Source: Suilimivivens sp009774465
Lineage (GTDB): Bacteria; Bacillota; Clostridia; Lachnospirales; Lachnospiraceae
Length of the DNA stretch: 64,000 bases
Direction: 5' to 3'
NCBI GenBank assembly: GCA_947382645.1
Contig: CANDAE010000003.1
Coordinates: forward strand, 62,001-126,000
Below the pieces are notes generated by a model. The model saw only the letters and a program-made list of their open reading frames with translations. It searched no databases and was not told the DNA's origin. Positions 24,997 through 33,786 of the stretch are shown piece after piece. The number at the start of each line of letters is the position of its first letter. The first letter of the stretch is position 1. The position numbers and the translations under genes were made by a program.

Positions 24997-26444
24997 GGTA
25001 ATTCTCCAGTCGTATGATTATTTCCCTCAATTTCCCAATGCCCGTTATTGCCGCTGCCAATATATTTGATGCTGCCAATGTCTTTTATCTTGCGGCCTAC
25101 GGTTTTCGTGCTCATTCCGAGACGTTCTCCTATCTCCTTACGGGTGATATGAGGATTTCCTTTTATCATTTCATAAATCTGCCTTTTAGATTCCCGGTGG
25201 GGGATATCGTGAGGGACGTTGTGGGGGACATCGTGAGGGACAGTTCCCTTAGGGCCAACTGTGGCAGTTGCGACTTTAGTAAGCGGAACAGTGATTCGAA
25301 AAATATCCCCTTCCACAAATTGAGGGTTAGAGCCGGAATACATCTTCGTATACTTGTAGGTGTTGCGCATTCCGGAACCCAGCTCATCAGCCATACCGAT
25401 TTCACGAAAAACCTTTGAAATAGGCGGATTTTTGGGGAACGGTTCGAAGGTGGAAAGATTTAGAGCACCATGACCGTGAGAAAGATTGGCGTTTTCCGTG
25501 AAAATACGTTCCTTCTCAATGACCAGCTTGGCCACATAGGCATTGGAAAAATCCCTGTGTGCCAACAGATTTGAGAGGATCTCGCGGAGGATATTGTCCC
25601 TTGCGCTGACACTCTGAATACCATCCAGATGGAAGGTATCGTTCAAATGTTTCTGACCAAAAGTCATCAGCCTGTCATAGCTTTCGATGAGGTTGGTAAT
25701 CACTACATCACGATCATCATAGCGGTCTGTGTTGAATACACGGAAAATAGCATCTGTTCTATGCTGGGGAAAAACAGACATGATTGTGCTGTCCTTGCCA
25801 AAAAGGAGAATCCCGGCATAGGTGATTCCCTCAATCTGCGAATATTCATCCGTGAGAATCAGACCTGCGCTACGGAGCATTGCTTCATCAGACATTGTTC
25901 TCCACGGGTGGTTTTTGTTTCGTATTTGAGTCATATCCCGTGCGCGTTCCATAAGGTCAGAGCGAAGGGAGTCAATACCGAAACGGGTTACTTTATTGAC
26001 AAAAAAGCTGCCGCGCTTTCTTGCATAAAGCCGGTATACTTCATCTGAATGATGTGTAATATCAATATCAGCATCGGCGTTTCTGTCCCATATTTTGCCA
26101 GAGCAGCGAACCACGTCCTGTGATACTGGTACTCTGATATAAATGATCTGTTTTCCATCAACTTCATAAGAAACTGGTGTGAGATAGAGAGGAGGGTACA
26201 TCTTGCTGCCATTATTGATGGTGGTCACGAACTGTTTTTTTATTTTTTCGATAGTATCCTCCTGAACGCCAATAATGCTGCCGTTGTCTTTTACGCCCAG
26301 GAAGATATGACCACCGTCTCTATTTGAAAATGAGCATACAGAATCATAGACGTCCCTTGTGATACCTGTATGGGATTCTTTAAATTCTACGGTGACGCTC
26401 TCACCGCCATCAATCAGTTTTCTTATATCCTCTGGAATTACCAT
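24993..26444 (-). CDS. AlbA_2/Schlafen-type regulator with HATPase and winged helix (RecG-like)
   Basis: 483 residues from the ATG at 26444, which has AGGAGG 11 bp upstream; the ATG at 26465 lies before that site and is unlikely. N-terminal AlbA_2 domain: V-E-F-K-E-S-H, FSNRDGGHIFLGVKDNG. The middle has R-D-N-I-L-R-E-I-L-S-N-L-L-A-H-R-D-F-S and a GSGMRN turn of the HATPase_c_4 fold. After a VPHDVPHNVPHDIPH linker comes a winged helix (HITRKEIGERLGMSTKTVGR). Proteins of this plan are often labelled RecG-related regulators; their true role is poorly known. Overlap with GH2 suggests it controls or accompanies that enzyme. Confidence 0.8.
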   Translation of the reverse strand: MVIPEDIRKLIDGGESVTVEFKESHTGITRDVYDSVCSFSNRDGGHIFLGVKDNGSIIGVQEDTIEKIKKQFVTTINNGSKMYPPLYLTPVSYEVDGKQIIYIRVPVSQDVVRCSGKIWDRNADADIDITHHSDEVYRLYARKRGSFFVNKVTRFGIDSLRSDLMERARDMTQIRNKNHPWRTMSDEAMLRSAGLILTDEYSQIEGITYAGILLFGKDSTIMSVFPQHRTDAIFRVFNTDRYDDRDVVITNLIESYDRLMTFGQKHLNDTFHLDGIQSVSARDNILREILSNLLAHRDFSNAYVAKLVIEKERIFTENANLSHGHGALNLSTFEPFPKNPPISKVFREIGMADELGSGMRNTYKYTKMYSGSNPQFVEGDIFRITVPLTKVATATVGPKGTVPHDVPHNVPHDIPHRESKRQIYEMIKGNPHITRKEIGERLGMSTKTVGRKIKDIGSIKYIGSGNNGHWEIEGNNHTTGELP

Positions 26445-26533
26445 AGTCCACAGAACCTCCTGCATTTATGATAGAGCATTTCCATAAGGGATGCTGTTTA
26501 TCCTGAGATTTTCTTTTTGCTGTATCCGGCAAA

Positions 26534-26562
26534 ATTATACAATAGAAGTTAGCTTTTTACAA
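26534..26562 (-). promoter_or_regulatory. Promoter of the AlbA_2 regulator-GH2 operon
   Basis: On the minus strand TTGTAA (26557-26562), 17 bp, TATAAT (26534-26539), about 85 bp before the regulator start. The remainder of the 26445-26759 gap holds no gene that I can support. Confidence 0.65.
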
Positions 26563-26759
26563 TGTAAAATGAAGATTTCTGTTACTATGCCGGTAATTAT
26601 GAATGGCATGGTGAAACGCAGAGGAATAAATTTGAGGAAACGCTGACTAATGCATGCATTTTTATTTTGAATATAGTAAAATACAGATATCAGTTGAAAA
26701 ATAGACAATTAAATTGGCAATAAATCATCCCAACTTTGAAAGGAGTATAAATAACAGTT

Positions 26760-27332
26760 ATGAATATTTTAGACTGGCTGCAGAATTTAGATGCAGGAAT
26801 CTTACTGTTTATTCAGGAGCACATGCGGATAGAGGCACTGAATGGATTTTGGAAGGCAATAACCTTTTTGGGAAATGGAGGCTGGTTTTGGCTGGTGCTG
26901 GGGCTTTTACTTTTGATTCCCAAAAAGACCAGAAAAATAGGATTGACTGCACTTTTTTCCATTTTAATAGGTTTCCTCATCACGAATGTGGTTTTAAAAA
27001 ACTGGATTGCAAGGCCAAGACCTTACATAACTGTGAGCAGTATTTACCCGCTGATTCCAAGGCCCAGGGAGTTTTCATTTCCATCAGGTCATGCCTGTGT
27101 TTCTTTTGCAAGTGCATTTATTTATTACCGGATGGCACCAAAAAAGTATGGGATACCTGCAATGGTACTGGCAGGCTTGATTGCATTTTCGAGGCTGTAC
27201 GTGGGAGTGCATTATCCGGGAGATGTTCTGGGAGGAATTTTGGCAGCATGGGTTGGAAGCAGATTTGCGTACTATCTTATGAACAAAAGCAGATTTTTTC
27301 AGAAAAAGGAAGGCATGACAAGTGGAGAATGA
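26760..27332 (+). CDS. PAP2-family membrane phosphatase
   Basis: 190 residues. All three PAP2 motifs are present: K-N-W-I-A-R-P-R-P, PSGH and SRLYVGVHYPGD, whose histidines are the nucleophile and proton donor. Membrane helices lie at about 31-52, 60-80, 112-128, 136-152 and 160-176. Family members dephosphorylate undecaprenyl pyrophosphate or phosphatidylglycerol phosphate. AAAGGAG is 14 bp from the ATG, longer than usual. It overlaps the next gene (YlmH) by 11 bp. Confidence 0.88.
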   Translation: MNILDWLQNLDAGILLFIQEHMRIEALNGFWKAITFLGNGGWFWLVLGLLLLIPKKTRKIGLTALFSILIGFLITNVVLKNWIARPRPYITVSSIYPLIPRPREFSFPSGHACVSFASAFIYYRMAPKKYGIPAMVLAGLIAFSRLYVGVHYPGDVLGGILAAWVGSRFAYYLMNKSRFFQKKEGMTSGE

Positions 27333-28077
27333 AGAATTACTAAAAAAGCGTTTTCGGGAGCTGGGGGAAAAATGCTATCGGAATAATCAGTATACTTTTA
27401 CGGGGTTTTTAAGTCCGGCAGATCTTTCCTGTTTTTATGAAGTGGAAAGAGATCTTTCCCATGTGCCTTATGCCATATGGGGAGGAAGTGAACTTTGCGA
27501 GCGGGTGATGATTCGCTTTGGAAGTGAGGAGATGCTTGGATATGTGGAGGCGTTTCCCATTAGCTGTATTCAGGTAAGGCCTCTTATGGACAAATTCGCA
27601 GATGAACTGACTCACAGGGATTTTTTGGGTGCCCTTATGAATCTGGGAATAGAAAGAAGTACATTGGGGGATATTCTGCTGATAGAAAACACTGCCTTTC
27701 TTTTCTGCACGGAAAATATGGCAGAGTTTATTATGGAAAATTTATGCAAAGTAAAGCATACTTCCGTACTTTGTGAAAGGGCAAAGGAAGTTCCGGCCTT
27801 TTCCGGTAAAGAAAAAAAGGAAGTAAAAATTCAAGTCTCTTCACCAAGGATTGATGCAGTCATATCTAAGGTGTATAAGCTTTCAAGGAGTGAAGCGGCT
27901 GTTTTTTTCAGGCAGAAAAAGGTGTTTGTCAATGGAAGGCAGTGTGAAAACAACAGCCTTATGCTGAAAGAAGGGGACATAGTGAATGTGAGGGGACACG
28001 GGAAATTTGAATATGCAGAGACTGGAAACTTAAGCAAAAAGGGAAAGATGAACGCGGTAGTTTTACTGGTGGTGTGA
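27322..28077 (+). CDS. ylmH: YlmH-family S4-domain RNA-binding protein
   Basis: 251 residues with a GTG start inside the PAP2 gene and GGAAGG upstream. The N-terminal two thirds carry the YlmH fold (FTGFLSPADLSCFYEVE, GGSELCERVMIRFGSEE, LTHRDFLGALMNLGIERSTLGDIL). The last 75 residues are an S4 domain (R-I-D-A-V-I-S-K-V-Y-K-L-S-R-S-E-A and F-V-N-G-R-Q). YlmH binds ribosomal 50S-nascent chain complexes in rescue and is normally in the divisome cluster near divIVA. Here it is outside that cluster, beside PAP2. Confidence 0.9.
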   Translation: MENEELLKKRFRELGEKCYRNNQYTFTGFLSPADLSCFYEVERDLSHVPYAIWGGSELCERVMIRFGSEEMLGYVEAFPISCIQVRPLMDKFADELTHRDFLGALMNLGIERSTLGDILLIENTAFLFCTENMAEFIMENLCKVKHTSVLCERAKEVPAFSGKEKKEVKIQVSSPRIDAVISKVYKLSRSEAAVFFRQKKVFVNGRQCENNSLMLKEGDIVNVRGHGKFEYAETGNLSKKGKMNAVVLLVV

Positions 28078-28125
28078 TATGGATAAATACAGTAAAGATT
28101 CTACATTCTAAACACCCACTTTGGA

Positions 28126-28155
28126 TTGACAAGGGTTAGGGGCGCATTTTATAAA
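28126..28155 (+). promoter_or_regulatory. Promoter of the first sialic acid operon
   Basis: TTGACA (28126-28131), 18 bp, TATAAA (28150-28155), about 80 bp before the yhcH start. Confidence 0.65.
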
Positions 28156-28233
28156 GAATGTAATGGTGATTTTTGTAATTATCTGGAGAAATTATTGCAG
28201 GAAAAAAGAGAAGATGAAGAAGGAGGCTGTGGT

Positions 28234-28683
28234 ATGATATTTGACAGAATTGAAAATGCAAAAAGGTACTTGGGGATCAGTGAAAATTTAGACAGGGCGC
28301 TTACGTACATGATGGATACGGATTTAGCTGCGCTGGAAGATGGGAGGCATGAGATTGACGGGAAAAATGTTTTTGTAAATGTGATGCATGCCTTTACCAA
28401 AGCAGATTTGGGCGAGTATGAATTTCACGAGGAGTATTATGACATACAGATAGACCTTGAAGGAAAAGAGGATATTTTGTTTGGAACAAAATATCAGGAG
28501 ATCACAAAGCCTTATCAGAAGGATGGCGATATTGGAATGGGGATTTGCCAGTGCGAGGCACGTTGTCATCTGGGAGAGGGGAAATTTGCAGTATGCGAGC
28601 CATTAGAGCCTCATCTTCCGGGAAGAGCTGCTGATGGCAGGGAGCAGGAAATCCGTAAGGCAGTGATTAAGGTACATATATAA
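28234..28683 (+). CDS. YhcH/YjgK/YiaL family protein (sialic acid locus)
   Basis: 149 residues from ATG 28234, preceded by AAGGAGG; the in-frame upstream extension has no ribosome site. The DUF386 cupin pattern is present: GRHEIDGKNVFVNV, E-x-H-x-x-Y-x-D-I-Q, F-A-V-C-E-P-L-E-P-H-L-P and a final I-R-K-A-V-I-K-V. YhcH is thought to help sialic acid use by acting on the anomeric or free sugar form. It lies 11 bp upstream of nanK, and the rest of the locus supports this assignment. Confidence 0.88.
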   Translation: MIFDRIENAKRYLGISENLDRALTYMMDTDLAALEDGRHEIDGKNVFVNVMHAFTKADLGEYEFHEEYYDIQIDLEGKEDILFGTKYQEITKPYQKDGDIGMGICQCEARCHLGEGKFAVCEPLEPHLPGRAADGREQEIRKAVIKVHI

Positions 28684-28694
28684 GGAGGATGGGT

Positions 28695-29594
28695 ATGAGG
28701 ATAGCAGTTATAGACATTGGGGGAACCAATATTAAGTCGGGAATGTGGGAAGACGAAGAGATAAAGGAAATGAAGGAAACTGCCACCAACGCAAAGCTTG
28801 GCGGGGAGCATGTGATGAACAGAGTTCTGGAAATTTTAAGGGGGTTTGAGGATTTTCAGGCAGTAGGCATCAGCACGGCAGGGCAGGTGGATTCGGATAA
28901 GGGCATGATTCTTTATGCAAATGACAATATTCCCGGATATACTGGTACGAAAATTAAAGAAATCATTGAAGGAGAGTTCCATGTTCCTGTAGCGGTGCAA
29001 AATGATGTAAACAGCGCTGCCATCGGAGAAGCCTTTTATGGCGCAGGCAGGGGACAGAGCGATTTCCTTTGTCTTACTTATGGGACAGGCGTTGGCGGAG
29101 CCATTATTGTAAATGGAGAAGTTTACACCGGAGCAGGGTATTCAGCAGGGGAATTTGGAGGAATTGTGACGCATCCGGAGGATAGAAACCCTGCCGAGGA
29201 TATGTTCAGCGGATGCTATGAAAGATATGCCTCTACAACAGCACTGGTGAAGCGTGCCGGCGAACAGATTCCCGAATTGAAAAACGGGCGGGATATTTTT
29301 GCCAGAATAGAGGAACAGGAAGTCAGAAATTTGGTGGATCAATGGATTTTGGAAATTGTTTACGGACTGACGACGCTTGTACATATATTTAACCCGTCTA
29401 TGATCGTTTTGGGCGGCGGCATCATGGAACAGGAGTATGTGGTTTCGAAAGTTCGTGAAAGACTGGGAGAACATATTATGTCATCCTTCCGGAATGTGAA
29501 AATAGTTTCAGCACAGCTTGGAAATATGGCGGGAATGCTTGGCGCGTCAAGGGAAGCAAAAAAAGAGTATGAAAAGAGAAAAAAGAAATCATAA
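28695..29594 (+). CDS. nanK: ROK-family N-acetylmannosamine kinase
   Basis: 299 residues from ATG 28695 (GGAGG 6 bp upstream; the ATG at 28689 touches that site). The N-terminal phosphate motif is DIGGTNIK (7-14); the ROK signature includes VQNDVNSAAIGE and GTGVGGAIIVNG. The usual zinc-binding CGxxGC motif of ROK proteins is degenerate here (FSGCYERYAST), which is frequent in Gram-positive NanK. It phosphorylates ManNAc to ManNAc-6-phosphate, the substrate of nanE, the next gene. Confidence 0.85.
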   Translation: MRIAVIDIGGTNIKSGMWEDEEIKEMKETATNAKLGGEHVMNRVLEILRGFEDFQAVGISTAGQVDSDKGMILYANDNIPGYTGTKIKEIIEGEFHVPVAVQNDVNSAAIGEAFYGAGRGQSDFLCLTYGTGVGGAIIVNGEVYTGAGYSAGEFGGIVTHPEDRNPAEDMFSGCYERYASTTALVKRAGEQIPELKNGRDIFARIEEQEVRNLVDQWILEIVYGLTTLVHIFNPSMIVLGGGIMEQEYVVSKVRERLGEHIMSSFRNVKIVSAQLGNMAGMLGASREAKKEYEKRKKKS

Positions 29595-29698
29595 ACAGGA
29601 AAGTGTAAAAATAAAACAAAGATGATGGCATAAAATGGCATATGAATATAAAAAGTGCACAAATGGATTGAAAGTATTTTCGAAAAGCACACATGTGA

Positions 29699-29726
29699 TT
29701 GAAATTGAATTCAAAAATGTTATAAT
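29699..29726 (+). promoter_or_regulatory. Promoter of nanE-nanA
   Basis: TTGAAA (29699-29704), 16 bp, TATAAT (29721-29726). The expected start near 29733 lies 35 bp before the TTG start of nanE. The 29595-29698 stretch before it is AT-rich with a repeated ATGGCATA at 29631 and 29635-29642 region. Confidence 0.65.
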
Positions 29727-29767
29727 TACTATAAACAAAAATGCGACGAGAAAAGAGGCGATTAAAA

Positions 29768-30457
29768 TTGATAGAAAACAGAGTAGAACAGTTAAAAGGA
29801 AAATTAATTGTATCCTGTCAGGCACTTCCTCATGAACCGCTGCATTCATCTTTTATCATGGGAAGAATGGCTTTGGCGGCAAAAGAGGGCGGAGCGCTTG
29901 GCATTCGTGCAAATACAAAAGAAGACATTAAGGAGATCCAGTCACAGGTGGATCTGCCGGTTATAGGTATTGTAAAGAGAGACTACGAAGACAGTAAGGT
30001 ATATATCACTCCCACAATGAAAGAAATTGATGAACTTATGGAAGTAAAGCCGGAGATCATTGCACTTGATGCAACCGGTGCATTAAGACCGGGCGGAGTG
30101 ACGCTTGATGATTTCTTTCACCAGATTAAAGAGAAATATCCGGATCAATTGTTAATGGCAGACTGTTCTACTGTGGAAGAGGCGCTTCATGCAGATGAGT
30201 TGGGATTTGATTTTATCGGAACAACTATGGTGGGTTATACCGAGCAAAGTAAAAATGATAAGATTGAAGCCAACGACTTTGAAATCATTAAACAGATCGT
30301 TGCGAAAGCAAAAAACAGAGTGATTGCAGAAGGTAATATCAATACGCCTGAGAAGGCAAAGCGGGTAGTGGAGCTTGGAGTATTCAGTGTAGTGGTTGGC
30401 TCTATTATCACAAGACCGCAGCTTATTACAAAATCTTTTGCAGATGCATTAAAATAA
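29768..30457 (+). CDS. nanE: N-acetylmannosamine-6-phosphate 2-epimerase
   Basis: 229 residues from TTG 29768, chosen because AGAGGCG lies 7 bp upstream and the protein then begins just before the conserved KGKLIVSCQALPHEPL; the ATG at 29741 has no ribosome site. It is a TIM barrel with GALGIRANTKEDI, VIGIVKRDYEDS, LDATGALRPGG, LMADCSTVEEA, GFDFIGTTMVGYTE and VIAEGNINTPEKA. It converts ManNAc-6-P to GlcNAc-6-P, which enters glycolysis through NagA and NagB (not in the window). Confidence 0.92.
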   Translation: MIENRVEQLKGKLIVSCQALPHEPLHSSFIMGRMALAAKEGGALGIRANTKEDIKEIQSQVDLPVIGIVKRDYEDSKVYITPTMKEIDELMEVKPEIIALDATGALRPGGVTLDDFFHQIKEKYPDQLLMADCSTVEEALHADELGFDFIGTTMVGYTEQSKNDKIEANDFEIIKQIVAKAKNRVIAEGNINTPEKAKRVVELGVFSVVVGSIITRPQLITKSFADALK

Positions 30458-30530
30458 TTTAATATCCGGCACAGCGGGCGGAGGGGGATGGTATCTCCTT
30501 GGCGAAAAGCGTTTCGGAATGGAGGAAAAG

Positions 30531-31445
30531 ATGAGGAACTTAGACAAATATAAGGGTGTTATCCCTGCATTTTATGCATGTTATGACAAAGAAGGAAATA
30601 TTTCTCCGGAAGGCGTTAAGGCGCTTACAAAGTATTTCATTGAAAAGGGCGTAAAGGGAGTTTACGTAAATGGTTCATCCGGAGAATGTATTTATCAGAG
30701 TGTTGAAGACCGCAAGGTTGTTTTGGAAAATGTGATGGAAGCGGCTGAAGGAAAGCTTACGGTTATTGCCCATGTAGCCTGCAATAATACAAAGGACAGT
30801 CAGGAACTGGCAGCTCATGCACAGAAATTGGGCGTAGATGCAATTGCATGTATTCCACCGATTTATTTCCATCTGCCGGAATATGCAATTGCACAGTACT
30901 GGAATGATATCAGCTCTGCAGCGCCGGATACGGACTTTATTATTTACAACATTCCACAGCTTGCCGGTGTTTCCCTTACCCAGAGCTTATTTGCGGAAAT
31001 GAGAAAAAATCCCCGTGTGATCGGTGTGAAAAATTCTTCCATGCCGGTTCAGGATATTCAGATGTTTAAGCAGGCGGCAGGGGAAGATTATATTATTTTT
31101 AACGGTCCCGATGAGCAGTTTATCAGCGGACGCGTGATAGGAGCAGAGGGAGGAATCGGCGGAACCTATGGTGTAATGCCGGAATTATTCCTTAAGATGG
31201 ATGAACTGGTGAAAGCAGGAAAACTGGAAGAAGCCCGCTCCATTCAATATGAGGCAAATGAAATTATTTATAAAATGTGTACTGCTCATGGAAATATGTA
31301 TGGAGTGATTAAAGAAATCCTCCGTATCAATGAAAACCTGGATTTAGGCGGTGTGCGCAAACCGTTGGCTTCCCTGATTCCGGAGGATATGTCTGTTGTT
31401 GAAGAAGCAGCAAAAATGATACGTGATGCAAAAGCTAAATTATAA
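30531..31445 (+). CDS. nanA: N-acetylneuraminate lyase (DapA/NanA family)
   Basis: 304 residues from ATG 30531 with GGAGG 5 bp upstream; the ATG at 30519 overlaps that site. The class I aldolase features are present: GSSGE (48-52), catalytic Tyr139 in YNIPQ, and Schiff-base Lys167 in GVKNSS. The enzyme splits Neu5Ac to ManNAc and pyruvate. Context with nanE and nanK makes lyase activity far more likely than dihydrodipicolinate synthase. The spacing from nanE is 73 bp with no clear terminator. Confidence 0.9.
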   Translation: MRNLDKYKGVIPAFYACYDKEGNISPEGVKALTKYFIEKGVKGVYVNGSSGECIYQSVEDRKVVLENVMEAAEGKLTVIAHVACNNTKDSQELAAHAQKLGVDAIACIPPIYFHLPEYAIAQYWNDISSAAPDTDFIIYNIPQLAGVSLTQSLFAEMRKNPRVIGVKNSSMPVQDIQMFKQAAGEDYIIFNGPDEQFISGRVIGAEGGIGGTYGVMPELFLKMDELVKAGKLEEARSIQYEANEIIYKMCTAHGNMYGVIKEILRINENLDLGGVRKPLASLIPEDMSVVEEAAKMIRDAKAKL

Positions 31446-31447
31446 AC

Positions 31448-32098
31448 TCAGCAGATTTGAGGAATGAGACGGGCAAGCTCCTTCGCAAGGCATTTATGTC
31501 CTTCAAGACTTAAATGCATGTGGTCGTAAGGGTACATACCAACGCCGGGAATGGAACCGGCATCCAGAAAGTGGCAGCCCAGCAGTTTGGCTTTTTGTTC
31601 ATAAAGTGGTGAAAGGGCTTTGGATTTTTCAATGCAGTCTTTTCCCATTTCCGGACCGATTTCAGTTTCATAGTATCCTTCTTCAATTGGAGGGGGTGCA
31701 ATAATAAGAATATTTGGTTGATTCCGCCAGGCTTCCGGGGTATGAATTGCTTTGGTTATCAAACGTTCCAGACCTTTGGCGATATTTCCGGGAGTTGCGG
31801 AGAAACGTTCTTTTACGTCGTTTGTACCAAGCATAATGATCAGCAGGTCCAAAGGCTCATGGGTGAGCATGCAGGTATGAATATAGGAAAAGCCGCTTAA
31901 GCCTTCAAAAAGAGGATCATCAAAGGATGTGGTTCGTCCGCTTAAGCCTTCCTCGCGGACGAGATAGCCGGAACCTAATAAATCGGCAAGGATACAAGTC
32001 CAACGTTCTTTTTCGGTAAAGCGTCCCATATTGGACGAATTGTAGCCATGTGTGTTGGAGTCGCCGAAGCAGACTATGGTTTTGGATGATGTGCTCAT
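31448..32098 (-). CDS. SGNH/GDSL hydrolase, probable carbohydrate or sialate esterase
   Basis: 216 residues, no signal peptide. Block I FGDSNTHGY (nucleophile Ser14), a Gly in block II (GLSGRTTS), block III GTND (Asn93) and block V DHMH (Asp192, His195) are all present. AAGGAGG precedes ATG. The gene converges on nanA (2 bp apart) and is divergent from the RpiR regulator. O-acetyl removal from sialic acid is a reasonable role given the neighbours, but the family also includes aryl- and lysophospholipid esterases. Confidence 0.82.
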   Translation of the reverse strand: MSTSSKTIVCFGDSNTHGYNSSNMGRFTEKERWTCILADLLGSGYLVREEGLSGRTTSFDDPLFEGLSGFSYIHTCMLTHEPLDLLIIMLGTNDVKERFSATPGNIAKGLERLITKAIHTPEAWRNQPNILIIAPPPIEEGYYETEIGPEMGKDCIEKSKALSPLYEQKAKLLGCHFLDAGSIPGVGMYPYDHMHLSLEGHKCLAKELARLIPQIC

Positions 32099-32187
32099 AA
32101 ATGCCTCCTTATGTATTTTTTAAAATCATAACATTTGGAGATTGAAAGAGCAATCAAAAGCGGTCAGACAAAATAGTGAGGGTGGCA

Positions 32188-33018
32188 ATGAATAGTTATA
32201 GCAAGTCAATTGTTCCTATTGTGGAATCAAAATATGACAGTTTTACCACTGTCGAAAAGAATGTAGCAGATTTTTTTCTAAATAACCGGCGGAAAATGGA
32301 TTTTTCCGCGAGAAATGTAGCCAAGGAAATATTTGTGTCGGAAGCATCCCTTTCGAGATTTGCAAAAAAATGCGGCTTTCACGGGTATCGGGAATTCATT
32401 TATCAATACGAAAAAACCTTTACACAGAAAAGCGAATTTGTAGCAAACAGTACCAGAATGGTTTTAAATACCTATCAGGAGCTTTTAAATAAAACCTACA
32501 GTCTCATGGACGAGGCACAGATAGCCAGAGTAGTTAAATATCTTTTTGAAGCAGAAAGAGTAGTAGCCTGTGGAAAAGGCAGTTCAGGGCTTGCGGCAAG
32601 CGAAATGGAAAGCCGGTTTATGAGAATTGGAGTAGACATTGATTCTCTGCAGGATTCGGATCGAATGCGTATGCAGGCGGTGTTTTTGAACAAAGAAAGC
32701 CTTGTTTGTGGATTTACCTTAAGCGGGGAAACCCAGGAAGTATTATACCTTTTGAGGGAAGCCCATAAAAAAGGCGCAAAAACAGTAATTTTTACAGCAA
32801 ATGATAAGGATATATATGCGGATTTCTGCAGTGAAGTGGTGCTTGTGGCATCTCTTAACTACTTAAATCATGGCAATGTGATATCACCACAGTATCCGAT
32901 TCTGGTTATGATAGATACCATTTATAATTATTATGTAAGCAATGACAAATATGAAAAAGCTCAGATGTATGACGATACCCTTCGGGCGCTTGAATCAGGA
33001 AATACACATATCTCCTGA
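32188..33018 (+). CDS. RpiR-family regulator of the sialic acid locus
   Basis: 276 residues from ATG 32188 (GAGGG 5 bp upstream; a GTG at 32176 is less likely). The N-terminal HTH (about 1-77) has F-T-T-V-E-K-N-V-A-D-F-F and V-S-E-A-S-L-S-R-F-A-K-K-C-G-F. The C-terminal SIS domain (about 120-255) has VVACGKGSSGLAA and GFTLSGETQEVL, which bind a sugar phosphate. In many Firmicutes RpiR proteins control nan operons in response to ManNAc-6-P or GlcNAc-6-P. Here it heads the transporter operon and faces the esterase gene. Confidence 0.88.
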   Translation: MNSYSKSIVPIVESKYDSFTTVEKNVADFFLNNRRKMDFSARNVAKEIFVSEASLSRFAKKCGFHGYREFIYQYEKTFTQKSEFVANSTRMVLNTYQELLNKTYSLMDEAQIARVVKYLFEAERVVACGKGSSGLAASEMESRFMRIGVDIDSLQDSDRMRMQAVFLNKESLVCGFTLSGETQEVLYLLREAHKKGAKTVIFTANDKDIYADFCSEVVLVASLNYLNHGNVISPQYPILVMIDTIYNYYVSNDKYEKAQMYDDTLRALESGNTHIS

Positions 33019-33065
33019 TTGTCTGCGAATAGTTGACAGACTGGATTAAAAAAGGAGAGGCGCAG

Positions 33066-33716
33066 ATGTGGCAGCAGATATTTAATCCGGAAAACCTGTT
33101 TTTTCGGATTCTGGCAAGGGGAGTTGATCTGGTAGGTTTATCTTTATTGTGGATACTGCTTTGTATGCCTGTTATTACTATTGGACCTGCCTCAGCAGCT
33201 TTATATTATACGGTGGTAAAGGTGTTCCGCCATAAGAAGGAAGATGCATTTAAAACTTACCTTCGGGCATTTTGGGGCAATTTGAAGCAGGGGATACTGC
33301 TTACTGTGATTTGTATTCCAATAGGAATATTTCTGGCATGGGGCAGTGACGTGATGATAAATAACACTGCTACAAAAGCCGGCGTGATCATGTATATGAT
33401 TTATTATGTGCTTTTGGTAGTGCCGGCAGGGATCTGCTGTTATGTATTTCCTTTAATGGGACGTTTTGAGTTTAAGATGCCAGCTCTGATTCAAACAGCG
33501 GTTATCATGACATTCAGGCATCTCCCATCTACGGTAATCGTTGTGATGCTAACGATTGAAATGGTGGTGTTTACAATAGAGAGATGGTGGCCGGTTTTGT
33601 TTACACCGGTACTCACAGCAATTTTGGTTTCTCTGTTTCTGGAACGCATTTTCCCTAAGTATTTAAGCGGGGATGAACTGGCTGCGTTTATGGATACAGA
33701 GGAAACAGAAGAATAA
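33066..33716 (+). CDS. YesL-family (DUF624) membrane protein
   Basis: 216 residues from ATG 33066 with GGAGAGG upstream. The N-terminus N-P-E-N-L-F-F-R-I-L and P-V-I-T-I-G-P-A-S-A-A-L-Y-Y match DUF624, whose members sit in sugar ABC importer operons. Five to six membrane helices (about 20-42, 73-95, 107-130, 142-165, 170-190). Function is not established; a role in assembly or regulation of the importer is often suggested. It lies between the RpiR regulator and the binding protein gene. Confidence 0.85.
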   Translation: MWQQIFNPENLFFRILARGVDLVGLSLLWILLCMPVITIGPASAALYYTVVKVFRHKKEDAFKTYLRAFWGNLKQGILLTVICIPIGIFLAWGSDVMINNTATKAGVIMYMIYYVLLVVPAGICCYVFPLMGRFEFKMPALIQTAVIMTFRHLPSTVIVVMLTIEMVVFTIERWWPVLFTPVLTAILVSLFLERIFPKYLSGDELAAFMDTEETEE

Positions 33717-33786
33717 AACTGATTTTTGCAGATGACTTTACAAGGGAGGACATCTGAAAAAATAAATAAAAAAAAGGAGAAAAAAT

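Noticed and set aside
25200..25255. Short tandem repeat that could look like a CRISPR array
   Set aside because: It encodes the VPHD/VPHN linker in frame; repeat unit is about 12 bp with no spacers.
26714..27343. 209-codon open frame overlapping the PAP2 gene
   Set aside because: It covers the PAP2 gene in another frame; PAP2 has all three catalytic motifs, while this frame has no ribosome site or family pattern.
30531..31445. Assignment as dihydrodipicolinate synthase
   Set aside because: The fold is shared, but nanE, nanK, yhcH and RpiR around it point to N-acetylneuraminate lyase.
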